From Methylocapsa sp. D3K7 (lineage in GTDB: Bacteria; Pseudomonadota; Alphaproteobacteria; Rhizobiales; Beijerinckiaceae), in the NCBI RefSeq assembly GCF_029855125.1, contig NZ_CP123229.1:3764501-3828500 (forward strand): DNA of 64,000 nt, written 5' to 3'. Made by a program: the position numbers and the translations under genes. The notes under the pieces were generated by a model. That model was given only the letters and a program-made list of their open reading frames with translations. It was not told the origin of the DNA and made no database searches. Within the stretch, counting starts at the first letter, position 1; each line of letters opens with the position of its first letter. Shown here piece after piece: positions 26,786-36,257 of this stretch.

Positions 26786-28282
26786 ATGAACGAGCTTTTT
26801 TCGACCCAAGAGGTAAAAGGGGAATCTGGTCCGCTGATGCGTGAGCTTGCCTGCCTTCCGATCTTTTTTTCGCTAAATGGCAAAAAAGTGGTTCTCGCAG
26901 GCGGCTCCAACGCGATTCTCTGGAAGGCCGAGCTCTGTCAGGCAGCGGGGGCACGCGTCGAAATCTTCGGCCAAACCTTCTATCCAGGTCTTGTGACGCT
27001 CGCCAGCCGCTGCTCCAATGTCGTCCTCGTTGCACGCGGCGTCGAGCCTGAGGATTTTCGCGGAGCCGCGCTGGCGATCGCCGAGGCGGAGACGGCCGCC
27101 GAAGCTGCCAGGCTTCAGGCTACGGCCCGCGCCGCCAGCGTCGCGATCAATATTATCGACAAGCCTGAATTTTCGGATTTTCAATTTGGCGCGATCGTCG
27201 ATCGATCACCCCTTGTTATTGGTATCTCGACCGGCGGCGGCGCGCCCAAACTGGCGCAAGCGTTGCGCGGGCGGATCGAAGCTTTGCTCCCGCGCGAGAT
27301 CCAGCATTGGGTTGCGGAAGCCAAGACATGGCGGGAACATCTGCAAGCCCATGGTACGCCCCTAAAAACTCGCCTGCGGTTTTGGGAGCTCTTCAGCAAT
27401 AAGGCCCTGGCCGCCCGGCGCGCACCGCAAGACAGGGACCTCGCGAAGTTGCTCGACGAGGCGAGAGCAGGTTCGGCCGCCGTTCCGCATGGGTCCGTCG
27501 CGCTTGTCGGCGCTGGTCCCGGTGATCCTGAACTGTTGACGCTCAAGGCGCTGCGCGCGCTGCAGTCCGCCGACGTAATCTTGTATGATGATCTTGTCGC
27601 GCCAGCCATTGTCGAAATGGCGCGGCGTGAGGCTCAGAAAATCCCGGTTGGCAAGCGCGGCTACAGGCCCTCTTGCCGGCAGGACCATATCGTGGCCCAA
27701 CTGGTGTCGCTTGCCTCGCAAGGCAAACGGGTGGTTCGCCTGAAGGGGGGTGACCCAATGATTTTCGGGCGCGCCAGCGAGGAAATCGCTGCCGTGCGCG
27801 CGGCGGGTATTCCGGTCGAAGTCGTTCCCGGCGTCACTGCCGCGCTTGGCGCCGCCGCTACGTTGCAGATGTCCCTGACCGAGCGCGAAACGGCGCGACG
27901 GCTGCAATTCATTACCGCGCACGCCCACAATGGCCAGCTTCCCGAAGACTTCGACTGGAGGGCGCTTTGTGACCCTCACGCCTCGACCGCCGTCTATATG
28001 GGGGTCAAAACCCTTGAGCCCTTGGTGCAACGTTTGCTTGCCAATGGAGTGAATCCGGCGACGCCGGCACTTTTGGTGGAGCGCGCGACCTGCCCCGATG
28101 AACGCCGCATTTCCGGCACAATCGGTACCCTTGCCGCCAAAGTCGCAGCGGCGGGGCCCTCGGGACCCTGCATTATCCTCCTTGGCGAGGCTTTCGCGAG
28201 CGCCTTGTCTTTGCCGCGAACGCAAGCCACATTTGAGGACGAACCGCGCGGAGTGGTTCGCGAGATGTCTTCCAGGGCTTAA
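26786..28282 (+). CDS. cysG: Siroheme synthase (multifunctional)
   Basis: Three-activity enzyme (498 aa) making siroheme from uroporphyrinogen III. The N-terminal NAD-binding half does precorrin-2 oxidation and iron insertion (FFSLNGKKVVLAGGSNAILWKAE, residues about 28-50). The C-terminal half is uroporphyrinogen methyltransferase: VALVGAGPGDPELLTLKALRAL near residue 237, VRLKGGDPMIFGRASEE, and VVPGVTAALGAAA. The start at ATG 26786 fits the domain; the frame is open to 26720 and the AGGA is 12 bases away. Siroheme serves sulfite and nitrite reductases, none of which is in the window. Confidence 0.94.
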   Translation: MNELFSTQEVKGESGPLMRELACLPIFFSLNGKKVVLAGGSNAILWKAELCQAAGARVEIFGQTFYPGLVTLASRCSNVVLVARGVEPEDFRGAALAIAEAETAAEAARLQATARAASVAINIIDKPEFSDFQFGAIVDRSPLVIGISTGGGAPKLAQALRGRIEALLPREIQHWVAEAKTWREHLQAHGTPLKTRLRFWELFSNKALAARRAPQDRDLAKLLDEARAGSAAVPHGSVALVGAGPGDPELLTLKALRALQSADVILYDDLVAPAIVEMARREAQKIPVGKRGYRPSCRQDHIVAQLVSLASQGKRVVRLKGGDPMIFGRASEEIAAVRAAGIPVEVVPGVTAALGAAATLQMSLTERETARRLQFITAHAHNGQLPEDFDWRALCDPHASTAVYMGVKTLEPLVQRLLANGVNPATPALLVERATCPDERRISGTIGTLAAKVAAAGPSGPCIILLGEAFASALSLPRTQATFEDEPRGVVREMSSRA

Positions 28283-28343
28283 GATGCCCGCAAGCAGTCC
28301 CACCTAGAATCGCCGTGCCTTTGGGTAAGCCGGAGAGAATTGG

Positions 28344-29681
28344 ATGCGTCGACTCATACTTGGAACGATCATCGGAAGCCTAACAGTGGCGGCGGCGGCC
28401 GCCACGGCAATTTATTACATCCAGCGCCCGAATGTTTTGCGGGTTGCGGTTCCGCATGACAGCGACGACCAGGCGATCATGACGGCGGCTGCGCTCGGCT
28501 TTGCGGCAGATCGCGAAGGCATCCGCTTCAAATTGATCGCGGTCGACGGCTTGGCCGAGTCCTCCCGCGTGCTCGAGGAAGGCCGCGCCGATCTGGCAAT
28601 TGTGCGCAGTGATATCGCGATGCCGCCGAGTAGCCAGACCGTTTTGATCATGCGCCGGAATGTTGCCGTGTTGTTCGCCCCGGCGCAGAGCGGGTTGCAT
28701 GCGATCGACGATCTGCGCGGGCACAAGATCGGTATTTTGCAATCCGGAGCAGCCGGAAAAGCAGACAATCACTTTCTTCTCGATACGGCGCTTATCCAGT
28801 ATGACGTTCCTCCAGCCTCGGTGAAACGTGTTTCGCTGAGTGTTGGCGAACTCGCGCGGGCGATCGAGCATAAGGAAATCGATGCGGTTTTCGCGGTCGG
28901 CGTGCCGGGCTCTGACGGGTTGACGGAGGCGGTTGGCGCTGTTGCCGCGGCCGGTCATGGGCCGCCAGTCTTTCTCCCAATTGCGGAAGCAAAAGCGATC
29001 GCGCAACGTTCGCCGCTTTTTGAGGAGGCGGCGGTCATGCGCGGCGCTTTTGGCGGTGCGCAGCCGAAACCCTCGGTGGAATTCGACACGCTGGGGGTGA
29101 GCACACGGCTTGTGGCACGCAACTCGCTCAGCAACGAAACGGCTGGAGAAGTGACGCGGCTCATGCTCGCGTCGCGACCGTCGATTGCGGCGCGCAACCC
29201 CATTGCCAACCGCATCGAGGCGCCGCCGGCGGACAAGGGCGCCGCCCTCCCGGTGCATCCCGGTTCCCTGGCTTTTCTCGATGATGAAGAACAAAGCTTT
29301 TTCGAAAAATATAGCGATGTCTTTTACATCGGGGCGATGTGTTTGAGCGTGCTCGGCACTGGGCTCGCAGCGGCGGCGGCGAGGCTCTCTCGCCACAATT
29401 CGGCGGATACCGACAAAATTCTGTGCCGTCTGATCGAAATCACCAAGGCAGCCCGAACCGCCGAGCACGTCGGGCTTCTCGACGACTACGAAGAGGAAGC
29501 CGACGAACTGCTGGCGCTGGCCCTGACACCTGACGCGGTCCACGCTCTAAGCGTCAATCGAATGGGCGCCTTGACCCTTGCGCTGAACCAAGTCCGCCAC
29601 GCCATTGCCGAGCGGCGGCAAAGTCTCGCGTCCCCTGTGCGCACCCATTTTGCTCCGAGGATCGTCCGCGAGGAGGGGTAG
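28344..29681 (+). CDS. TAXI-type TRAP solute-binding protein with C-terminal anchor
   Basis: A 445-aa protein of the TAXI family. An N-terminal membrane segment or signal (residues 4-26) is followed by the binding domain with VAVPHDSDDQAIM, EGRADLAIVRSDIAMPP and DLRGHKIGILQSGAAGKADN. After it come a second membrane helix (about 335-352, FYIGAMCLSVLGTGLAAAAARL) and a cytoplasmic tail with a coiled-coil-like EEADELLALAL. Such anchored TAXI proteins often lack a TRAP membrane component next door, as here. It starts 61 bases behind cysG and may share its transcript. Confidence 0.85.
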   Translation: MRRLILGTIIGSLTVAAAAATAIYYIQRPNVLRVAVPHDSDDQAIMTAAALGFAADREGIRFKLIAVDGLAESSRVLEEGRADLAIVRSDIAMPPSSQTVLIMRRNVAVLFAPAQSGLHAIDDLRGHKIGILQSGAAGKADNHFLLDTALIQYDVPPASVKRVSLSVGELARAIEHKEIDAVFAVGVPGSDGLTEAVGAVAAAGHGPPVFLPIAEAKAIAQRSPLFEEAAVMRGAFGGAQPKPSVEFDTLGVSTRLVARNSLSNETAGEVTRLMLASRPSIAARNPIANRIEAPPADKGAALPVHPGSLAFLDDEEQSFFEKYSDVFYIGAMCLSVLGTGLAAAAARLSRHNSADTDKILCRLIEITKAARTAEHVGLLDDYEEEADELLALALTPDAVHALSVNRMGALTLALNQVRHAIAERRQSLASPVRTHFAPRIVREEG

Positions 29682-29686
29682 AGGAA

Positions 29687-30169
29687 TTAAGGCAGGGGCT
29701 GCTTTTGGGAATCCTGAGGCTTTGGATTAATCGGAGTCGTCCTGTTGAAGACGGTCACCGATTCCGTCCCGGACTCGATGAGATCGAAGCGGTTGGGACT
29801 GGGGGGCGCCATCGTCCCAGGAGGAGGCGCCAATACCGCCGAGTAAATGCTGCCATTTTTCAGCTTGACCCATAGGGTGCCAAAATAATCGACTCTGTAA
29901 GTGCCGGGCTCCGGAGTCCAAGCTTGCGGCGCATCCGGTTGCGAGGCACCCTTGGCGCTGACGACAGTCTTATCGGCACGAAACTCAAGCCGCCACGGCT
30001 TATCCTTGGCCCGCCATTCCCCGGTCAGCGGGATGGTCTCGAGTTTGATCGAGCCCATGAGACTCCAGGCGCCTAAGCCAACGAGGCCAATGAGGCCGAC
30101 GGCGCCAATGACAATGATCAAAATGCCGACCGGGATTCCCGATTCGGACCTTTTTGGCGAAACCATCAT
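29687..30169 (-). CDS. Membrane-anchored hypothetical protein (160 aa)
   Basis: One transmembrane helix at residues 12-40 (IPVGILIIVIGAVGLIGLVGLGAWSLM) is followed by a likely periplasmic domain with beta-strand character (LTGEWRAKDKPWRLEFRADKTVV, YFGTLWVKLKNG) and a proline-rich end. The GEWRAKDKPWRLEF part looks like a lipocalin-like or DUF-type strand pair, but I recognise no family. GGGAGGAA before the double ATG gives good support. It converges with the TAXI gene; stops are 6 bases apart. Confidence 0.65.
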   Translation of the reverse strand: MMVSPKRSESGIPVGILIIVIGAVGLIGLVGLGAWSLMGSIKLETIPLTGEWRAKDKPWRLEFRADKTVVSAKGASQPDAPQAWTPEPGTYRVDYFGTLWVKLKNGSIYSAVLAPPPGTMAPPSPNRFDLIESGTESVTVFNRTTPINPKPQDSQKQPLP

Positions 30170-30270
30170 TTCCTCCCAATGCCGCGGCCGTTGCGCAGCG
30201 AATTATTTTTATGGCCGTAGAGATATAGATAAGTGGGGGTGGCGTCTCAAGAGGCTGCTCGCAGCGGGAC

Positions 30271-31050
30271 CTATTCGTCTGGAAGGGGCTCCCGCTTCGC
30301 AAAGCGCCGCATCTGCCGGAAATAGAGCGGATAAGGCAATAGGCACACAGCCTTGAAAAAATATGCGAGGCGGCGAGGAAAGGTGATTTCGAAACCACCT
30401 TTTGCAAAACCGTCACAGATGATCTTGGCCGCCCTGCCAGCATCCATGATGAGCGGCATTTTGAAATTGTTTTGCGCGGTCATGTCGCTATGAACAAAAC
30501 CCGGATTGACGATTTGCAGGGTAATACCCGCCTGCTCATAAGTGAGCTTCAAGGCTTCCGCCATATAGATCAAAGCTGCCTTGGTTGAACCATAGCCCGC
30601 CGACCCTTCGATGCCGCCAAAACCTGCGATTGACGCATTGATCGCGATCTGCCCCCTCCCATACCGCTTCATCGCCGCGAGGACGGGATCGAGACAATTG
30701 ACCGTTCCCCCGACATTGATCTCGAATGTGTGCCAAATGATATCAGACGAAAATTGATTGGCCTCATCGGCGAAATAGACACCCGCGTTTAAGAATGCCA
30801 GGGCGATCGGCCCGTGCTCGGCTTCAATCGCGTCGGCAAGCCCAGCCATGGCCGGGCGATCGGTGACATCGCCGGGGAAGGGGAAAATATTTGGCGATTC
30901 CGCTGTCAAGGCGTCGAGTTCCGTTTGCCGGCGGGCGGTTGCCGCGACGGTGTAGCCGCGCCGGCTCAGTTCGAGGGCTACCGCACGCCCAATGCCGGAA
31001 CTTGCTCCCGTGATCCATGCAATGCCGTCTTTTGGATGAGCGCGATACAT
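30271..31050 (-). CDS. Short-chain dehydrogenase/reductase
   Basis: Classical SDR (259 aa). The NAD(P) site TGASSGIGRA is at residues 14-23, the NAG motif is NAGVYFADE near 90, the catalytic Ser is in INASIAGFGG and the YGSTK motif gives Tyr and Lys near 157-161. The C-terminal part (FFKAVCLLPYPLYFRQMRR) is more hydrophobic than usual and may sit at the membrane. It lies 19 bases behind the deacetylase gene, so a shared transcript is likely. The substrate is unknown; the context suggests lipid or sugar chemistry. Confidence 0.85.
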   Translation of the reverse strand: MYRAHPKDGIAWITGASSGIGRAVALELSRRGYTVAATARRQTELDALTAESPNIFPFPGDVTDRPAMAGLADAIEAEHGPIALAFLNAGVYFADEANQFSSDIIWHTFEINVGGTVNCLDPVLAAMKRYGRGQIAINASIAGFGGIEGSAGYGSTKAALIYMAEALKLTYEQAGITLQIVNPGFVHSDMTAQNNFKMPLIMDAGRAAKIICDGFAKGGFEITFPRRLAYFFKAVCLLPYPLYFRQMRRFAKREPLPDE

Positions 31051-31069
31051 GAATGTACCCTTTCTTCCC

Positions 31070-31936
31070 TTAATGTGGCGGCGCGCTCGAAAGCGGTGCG
31101 ATCCGCGCTCCCTTCCGCGCTAGCATATCCGGAAAGGCCGGGGAAAGCAGAAAGCTGAGTTCGCGTTCGCGGCTCAGGGTCACCGGGTCCAGGGCGGCGA
31201 GTTCTTCATCACAATATCCGGGATGGCACATAATAAGATGGCGGTGTCCAGGAACGCGGAGATAACGGGCGAAATCGGCGGCGTAATCGCGCGCCGGATC
31301 GAACGCCGAAAACCCCGCGAACCCTTCATTGGTGGGAAAGCCACGCGCGGCTGCTTCCCTCGCAAAGCCACGGCCGAGCCAGGCAACCGCAAGCGCCTTC
31401 GCCACTTCGACACCGCGCCGCAGGATTGCCGAGGGACGATCAGAGCTCGTCCGCAGCCAGACCTTGCCCGCGAGATCCCTCCGTTCGAGGCACAAGAACA
31501 GAGATAAGCGGATCTGCGGCAGCATGTGGACGTGCTGGTGCCCATCGATGAAGGCGGGAGGCGCGCCGAAGTGTCTGGAAAACTGGTCAAGCTGACGCGA
31601 AATTTCTGCCTCGATTTCTGCCTCCGGCAGCGACTTTTGCCGAGCACCCTTGATGACTTGACGGATGTCCGGCAAGCGTCCGGACGCGGCGAAGCTTGGC
31701 ATCTCTCCAAGCGGCTCGCCCAGCGTCAGATTGAGGTGAAGGCCGATGTCGGCCTTTGCCGTGAAAGGGCGGAGCGCCCGTGCGCCTTCGGGCCAAGCGG
31801 GGCGGGTCGTCATGACGCTCACGGCACTCAACCGGCCGGCGCCAATAGCCTCCAAAATCCCGCGGCTCACACCCGGTGACAGCGCGAAATCATCGGCACA
31901 GAGGCAGAACGAAAAAGAGGCTTCGGAACTCAGCAT
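31070..31936 (-). CDS. ChbG/HpnK family deacetylase (YdjC fold)
   Basis: Carbohydrate deacetylase-like protein (288 aa). The metal motif CADDFALSPGVSRGI is near residue 13, LHLNLTLGEPLG near 67, and the second metal site is the IDGHQHVHMLPQIR block near 130; HPGY near 236 is also typical. Relatives deacetylate N-acetylglucosaminyl hopanoid (HpnK) or chitooligosaccharides (ChbG). Here the gene is followed by an SDR and is divergent from a GT2 gene, which fits a lipid-linked sugar pathway, but hopanoid genes proper are not in the window. Confidence 0.85.
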   Translation of the reverse strand: MLSSEASFSFCLCADDFALSPGVSRGILEAIGAGRLSAVSVMTTRPAWPEGARALRPFTAKADIGLHLNLTLGEPLGEMPSFAASGRLPDIRQVIKGARQKSLPEAEIEAEISRQLDQFSRHFGAPPAFIDGHQHVHMLPQIRLSLFLCLERRDLAGKVWLRTSSDRPSAILRRGVEVAKALAVAWLGRGFAREAAARGFPTNEGFAGFSAFDPARDYAADFARYLRVPGHRHLIMCHPGYCDEELAALDPVTLSRERELSFLLSPAFPDMLARKGARIAPLSSAPPH

Positions 31937-31988
31937 TCAAACCAACTGGAGGCAGTAGCGAGACGACAAAAAGACATGATATTCCGTT

Positions 31989-32123
31989 TTAACTGCCCTT
32001 CGTCGGAGGCTTTTTGGAAGTGTAACCCCAGATCGCAAGCGCAACGACGCCAATGACGAATGTGCTCGCAATTTGAAAAGCATTGGGGTTTTCGACCAAA
32101 TAGTTTTTGATACTTGTGAACAT
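31989..32123 (-). CDS. Small membrane protein (44 aa)
   Basis: A single hydrophobic helix (FQIASTFVIGVVALAIWGY, residues 16-34) with short polar ends (MFTSIKNYLVENPN and KKPPTKGS). GGGAGG lies seven bases before the ATG, which is strong support. The deacetylase gene starts 53 bases downstream on the same strand, so they may be cotranscribed. No family is recognised. It would be missed by length filters. Confidence 0.65.
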   Translation of the reverse strand: MFTSIKNYLVENPNAFQIASTFVIGVVALAIWGYTSKKPPTKGS

Positions 32124-32304
32124 GGATTTTCCTCCCAAGATTAACTGGCCATTTCTTTTATCGTATTTTGAGCGCGCCGGAGGTGTCAGTCTCCACCATC
32201 GCAGTCAATATAGCTGTACCCCATCCTGCGGCCATGCGCGTGCTATAAGCTGATTGTTCTGGTGCTAGAAGTGGCCGTAGGTTTTAATGTGAAGGCAGCC
32301 CGTC

Positions 32305-33312
32305 ATGACAAAATTTGAGGCCGGGGCAGGGGAAGGCAGGCAGCCTCAGCTGACCGTCATCACGCCGGTCTTCAACGAGTCCCGGAATATTGAGGCCTTG
32401 TTGAAGCGTCTGGTACCGGTGCTTGAGCGTTGCGTGGCCTCCTTCCAGATCCTTTTTGTCGATGATGGATCGACCGACGATACGCTCGACCGGCTGCGTG
32501 CGGCTCATTGTGCGGACTCTCGCATTTTGGCGCTGTCGCTGAGCCGGAATTTCGGCAAGGAGGTCGCCATAGCGGCGGGCCTTGATCATGCGAGAGGTGC
32601 CGCGGCCGTCATCATGGACGCCGATTTGCAGCATCCTCCCGAATTGATCGAGACGTTTGTCGCGCGATGGAGGGAAGGCTACAAGAACGTCTATGCCCAG
32701 CGTGTCGATCACGCCGTCTATAACCCCTTGCGGCGGCTGTTGACGCAGCGCTTCTACAAGCTCTTCGGCTCGGTCGGAGACACCCGATTGCCGGAAGGCG
32801 CCGGGGATTTCCGGCTCCTCGACGCGCGGGCCGTCGCGGCGTTGCGCACGATGCGGGAGCATGCGCGGTTTTCCAAAGGGCTCTATGCCTGGATCGGATT
32901 TAAATCGGTGAGCGTGCCCTTCGATGTCGAGGCGCGCGCCCACGGAGAGTCGAAATTCAGCTACAGTAAATTGACCCATCTCGCTCTCGATGGGTTGATG
33001 TCCTTTTCGACCTTGCCCCTTAAGGTATGGAGTTATATCGGTTTGACCACGTCCCTGTTGGCGCTGACATTGGCGGGTTTCTATCTGATCCGTACCCTCA
33101 TGTTCGGCGTCGATGTGCCTGGCTATGCTTCACTGATCGTCTCCATTACGTTTTTTGCCGGGATTCAGTTGCTGTCGCTTGGCATCATCGGCGCATATAT
33201 CGGCCGCATTTTCGCCGAAGTGAAACGGCGACCTTTATATTTGATCGAGGAGCGCGTCGGCTTGGACTCCCTTGCGGCGGACGAATCGCCGGCCCGCCAG
33301 CGTTCCGCTTGA
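32305..33312 (+). CDS. GT2 glycosyltransferase, GtrB/ArnC (DPM) type
   Basis: Membrane-bound family 2 glycosyltransferase (335 aa) of the type that loads a sugar onto undecaprenyl or polyprenyl phosphate. The GT-A domain has VITPVFNESRNIEALL, VDDGSTDDT near residue 53, and MDADLQHPPE, where DAD is the metal motif. FRLLDARAV and the GESKFSYSKL block match the DPM subfamily. Two C-terminal membrane helices lie at about 238-295. GAAGG lies nine bases before the ATG. The next gene, murJ, starts 13 bases later. Confidence 0.9.
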   Translation: MTKFEAGAGEGRQPQLTVITPVFNESRNIEALLKRLVPVLERCVASFQILFVDDGSTDDTLDRLRAAHCADSRILALSLSRNFGKEVAIAAGLDHARGAAAVIMDADLQHPPELIETFVARWREGYKNVYAQRVDHAVYNPLRRLLTQRFYKLFGSVGDTRLPEGAGDFRLLDARAVAALRTMREHARFSKGLYAWIGFKSVSVPFDVEARAHGESKFSYSKLTHLALDGLMSFSTLPLKVWSYIGLTTSLLALTLAGFYLIRTLMFGVDVPGYASLIVSITFFAGIQLLSLGIIGAYIGRIFAEVKRRPLYLIEERVGLDSLAADESPARQRSA

Positions 33313-33325
33313 ATCGAACTCATTG

Positions 33326-34858
33326 ATGTACAAAAGCCTGGTTTCCGTCGGCGGTTTGACCCTGCTCTCGCGCGGCGCGGGATTTTTGCGCGATGTCTTG
33401 GCGGCCGCCGTGCTCGGAGGCGGGTGGATTAACGATGTTTTCGCCATCGCTCAGCGTCTGCCCAACCATTTTCGCACGATTTTTGGCGAAGGGGCTTTCA
33501 ACTCCGCCTATGTGCCAAGCTATGCGCGGGTCCTGCAAAGCGAGGGTCTCGCCAGTGCGCGGCTCTTCGCGGGGCAGATTTTTATCGGGCTGCTCGCATC
33601 CCAGATCATCTTGCTCGCGCTCGCCTGGGCTTTCACGCCCTATGTCATCGATCTGTTGGCACCAGGTTTCCGGGCCGATCCAGAAAAATTCGCTCTCGCC
33701 GTCACGCTGACACGGATCACCTTTCCTTATCTTTTGTTCATCACGCTCGTGACGCTGCAGTCCGGCACCTTGAACGCCCATGGCCGTTTTATCGCCGCGG
33801 CCTTCACGCCAGTCGTGATGAATATGACGATGATCTTTTTTCTGAGCATCGCTTTCTTGTTCGAGAATCCTGGCCTGGCGGCGAGCTGGGGGTTGACGAT
33901 CTCCGGCGTACTGCAACTCGTGCTGACCTCCGTGGCTGCGTACCATGCGGGAATTTTCGAGCATTTCGCGCGCCCGGCCATGACGAAGCACATCAAGCAT
34001 TTCCTTGTCACGCTCGGTCCTGCTGTGATCGGCTCGGCCGGCAGTCAGATCGCGCTTTTCGCGGACACCATCATCAGTTCATTGCTGCCGACCGGCGGCG
34101 TCTCCTCGATCTATTACGCGGACCGCATCTATCAATTGCCGCTCGGCGTCATCGGCATTGCGGCTGGCACGGTGCTGCTGCCGGAGATGAGCCGGCGTTT
34201 TTCCACAGGTGATCATGGCGGCGCCCTGCACGCGCAAAATCGCACGATGGCCCTGTCGCTTGCGCTGACGGCGCCATTTTTCATTGCCTTCATCATGATT
34301 CCAGATGCCATCATGCGCGGGGTTTTCCAGCGCGGCGCCTTTACGGCGGAGGCCGCCAACGCCTCAGCCGCGGTGCTCACGGCCTATGGTTTCGGGCTGG
34401 TCGCAATCGTTCTTTTGCGCTCCGCCGTGGCGAGCTTTCAGGCGCAGGGCGATACAAAAACCCCGATGCTGATCGCCCTCTTCGCCGTCGCGGTCAATGT
34501 CGGCTTCAAGATCGTGCTGTTCAAGCCTTTTGGCGCGCCTGGGCTTGCCATTGCGACGGCCATTGGAGCCTGGATCAATCTCATCATCCTCAGTCTTTTG
34601 GCAATTCGACGGGACGCGATGAAGATTGACCTGTTCTTGTGGAAAACGGTCACGGTGGTGACTTTGGCGTCCTTCGTTCTGGCGGTTTTCGCGCTGTTTG
34701 CCGCCGCGCCAATCCAGCACATGACAGCAGGCCTTGGCCGTTTCGCCAATGTCATGGAGCTGATGCTGCTTGGCTTGTCCGGTGCCGCCATTTACGCGCT
34801 CATTCTCTTTGCTGGTTTGCAGGTGGCGGGTGTGCGGCTGCGGCGATTGCGCTCCTAA
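33326..34858 (+). CDS. murJ: Lipid II flippase MurJ
   Basis: MATE/MOP-superfamily membrane protein (510 aa) that flips lipid II for peptidoglycan synthesis. It starts MYKSLVSVGGLTLLSRGAG, with many hydrophobic helices, and contains the GEGAFNSAYVPSY segment (residues about 51-63) and DRIYQLPLGVIGIAAGTVLLP typical of MurJ/MviN. ATG 33326 gives the expected N-terminus; the frame is open to 33272. It follows the GT2 gene by 13 bases, so an operon is likely. It converges with the M20 peptidase. Confidence 0.92.
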   Translation: MYKSLVSVGGLTLLSRGAGFLRDVLAAAVLGGGWINDVFAIAQRLPNHFRTIFGEGAFNSAYVPSYARVLQSEGLASARLFAGQIFIGLLASQIILLALAWAFTPYVIDLLAPGFRADPEKFALAVTLTRITFPYLLFITLVTLQSGTLNAHGRFIAAAFTPVVMNMTMIFFLSIAFLFENPGLAASWGLTISGVLQLVLTSVAAYHAGIFEHFARPAMTKHIKHFLVTLGPAVIGSAGSQIALFADTIISSLLPTGGVSSIYYADRIYQLPLGVIGIAAGTVLLPEMSRRFSTGDHGGALHAQNRTMALSLALTAPFFIAFIMIPDAIMRGVFQRGAFTAEAANASAAVLTAYGFGLVAIVLLRSAVASFQAQGDTKTPMLIALFAVAVNVGFKIVLFKPFGAPGLAIATAIGAWINLIILSLLAIRRDAMKIDLFLWKTVTVVTLASFVLAVFALFAAAPIQHMTAGLGRFANVMELMLLGLSGAAIYALILFAGLQVAGVRLRRLRS

Positions 34859-34874
34859 TCGCTGGGGATGCTCC

Positions 34875-36257
34875 TCAAAGCGCGAGCGCGTTCAGGACCC
34901 GTGCCCAGCTGCGGATTCCCTTGTGGAACGAGGACAGCTCATATTTCTCATTGGGCGAATGCATGCGATCGTCTTCGAGGCCAAAGCCGATCATCAAACT
35001 GTCCATCCCGAGATCATGCTTGAAAGCACCAACCACCGGGATCGAGCCGCCGCATCCCGCCAGCACCGGCTCATTGCCCCATTCGGCCAGCAACGCCCGC
35101 CGGGCGCGCGACAGTGCCTCCGAACTGAACGGCAGTTGCAGGGCCCCCGAGGCGCCATGCGAAATAAATTCGGCGCGGCAATCGGCCGGCAGCCGGGCCT
35201 TGACGAAATCCTTAAAGTTTTCCGCGATTTCATCCGGGTCTTGCTTTCCAACCAGCCGGAACGAGAACTTGGCGCTCGCTTGCGCGGGCAGCACGGTCTT
35301 CGAGCCCTTGCCCGTATAGCCGCCGAGGATGCCATTGACGTCGCACGTCGGACGCGACCAAACCATTTCGAGAACATCCCGGCCTTGTTCGCCGGCCGGA
35401 ACCGAAAGCCCGACATCGTTTAAAAAAGCGCTTCCCCGCGCGTGCAATTCACGCCATTGGTCGGCGATCTCCTCGGGGAGTTCGCTTACGCCATTGTAGA
35501 AACCTGGCAGCGCGACGCGCCCTTTGTCGTCGTGCAGATCGGCGATGATCCGGGCGAGAACATGGATCGGATTGACCGCCGCGCCGCCAAAGATGCCCGA
35601 ATGGAGATCGCGGCTCGCCGCATGAATGACGACCTCCTCGAGCACGAGACCGCGCAGCATGATGGTGATCGCAGGCGTTTGCTGGTCCCACATACCGGTG
35701 TCGCACACCAGTGCCATGTCGGCTTTGAGCTCGGTGGCGTTTCCGCTAAGAAAAGCTGGAAGCGACGGCGAACCGGTTTCTTCCTCGCCCTCAAGAAAAA
35801 AAGTGATGTTGCAAGGCACGCCGCCGGTTTCCTTGAAGGCGCGGCAGGCCTCGACAAAGGTCATCAGCTGGCCCTTGTCGTCGGCGACCCCGCGCCCGAC
35901 GATCCGTTTGCCGGTTGGCGCCTCGGCGATGTGCGGTTCGAAAGGCGGCTTATCCCACAGATCGAGCGGGTCAGGCGGCTGTACGTCATAATGGCCATAA
36001 AAAAGCACATGCGGCACGTCGGGCCGCTCCGCCTTCACATGGCCGACGATCATCGGATGTCCAGCCGTTGGCCGCACCGATGCCTCGCAACCGATGCCCT
36101 TGAGCTCGTCGGCAAGCCATTCGGCCGCCCTGGCACAGGCCCCGGCATAAGCGGGGTCGGTCGAGATCGACGGGATTTCGACGAGTTGAAAGAGCCGTCC
36201 AAGAGCCGAATCGAGATTGGCATCGATCTTCGCCAGGACCGTGTCGAGCGCCGCCAT
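34875..36257 (-). CDS. M20/M25/M40 family dipeptidase
   Basis: Zinc peptidase (460 aa) of the ArgE/DapE/CNDP group. The first metal motif is LFYGHYDVQPPDP near residue 86, RGVADDKGQLM gives the catalytic Asp region around 120, and FFLEGEEETGSPSL holds the general base Glu pair near 152. The dimerisation domain follows, with ASRDLHSGIFGGAAVNP. The C-terminal metal His may be in the last 40 residues. GGAG before ATG 36257 supports the start. It probably cleaves dipeptides in the cytoplasm; the exact substrate is unknown. Confidence 0.9.
   Translation of the reverse strand: MAALDTVLAKIDANLDSALGRLFQLVEIPSISTDPAYAGACARAAEWLADELKGIGCEASVRPTAGHPMIVGHVKAERPDVPHVLFYGHYDVQPPDPLDLWDKPPFEPHIAEAPTGKRIVGRGVADDKGQLMTFVEACRAFKETGGVPCNITFFLEGEEETGSPSLPAFLSGNATELKADMALVCDTGMWDQQTPAITIMLRGLVLEEVVIHAASRDLHSGIFGGAAVNPIHVLARIIADLHDDKGRVALPGFYNGVSELPEEIADQWRELHARGSAFLNDVGLSVPAGEQGRDVLEMVWSRPTCDVNGILGGYTGKGSKTVLPAQASAKFSFRLVGKQDPDEIAENFKDFVKARLPADCRAEFISHGASGALQLPFSSEALSRARRALLAEWGNEPVLAGCGGSIPVVGAFKHDLGMDSLMIGFGLEDDRMHSPNEKYELSSFHKGIRSWARVLNALAL

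Noticed and set aside
27362..28303. A 313-codon open frame antisense to cysG
   Set aside because: Shadow frame with low-complexity, Arg-rich protein and no start signal.
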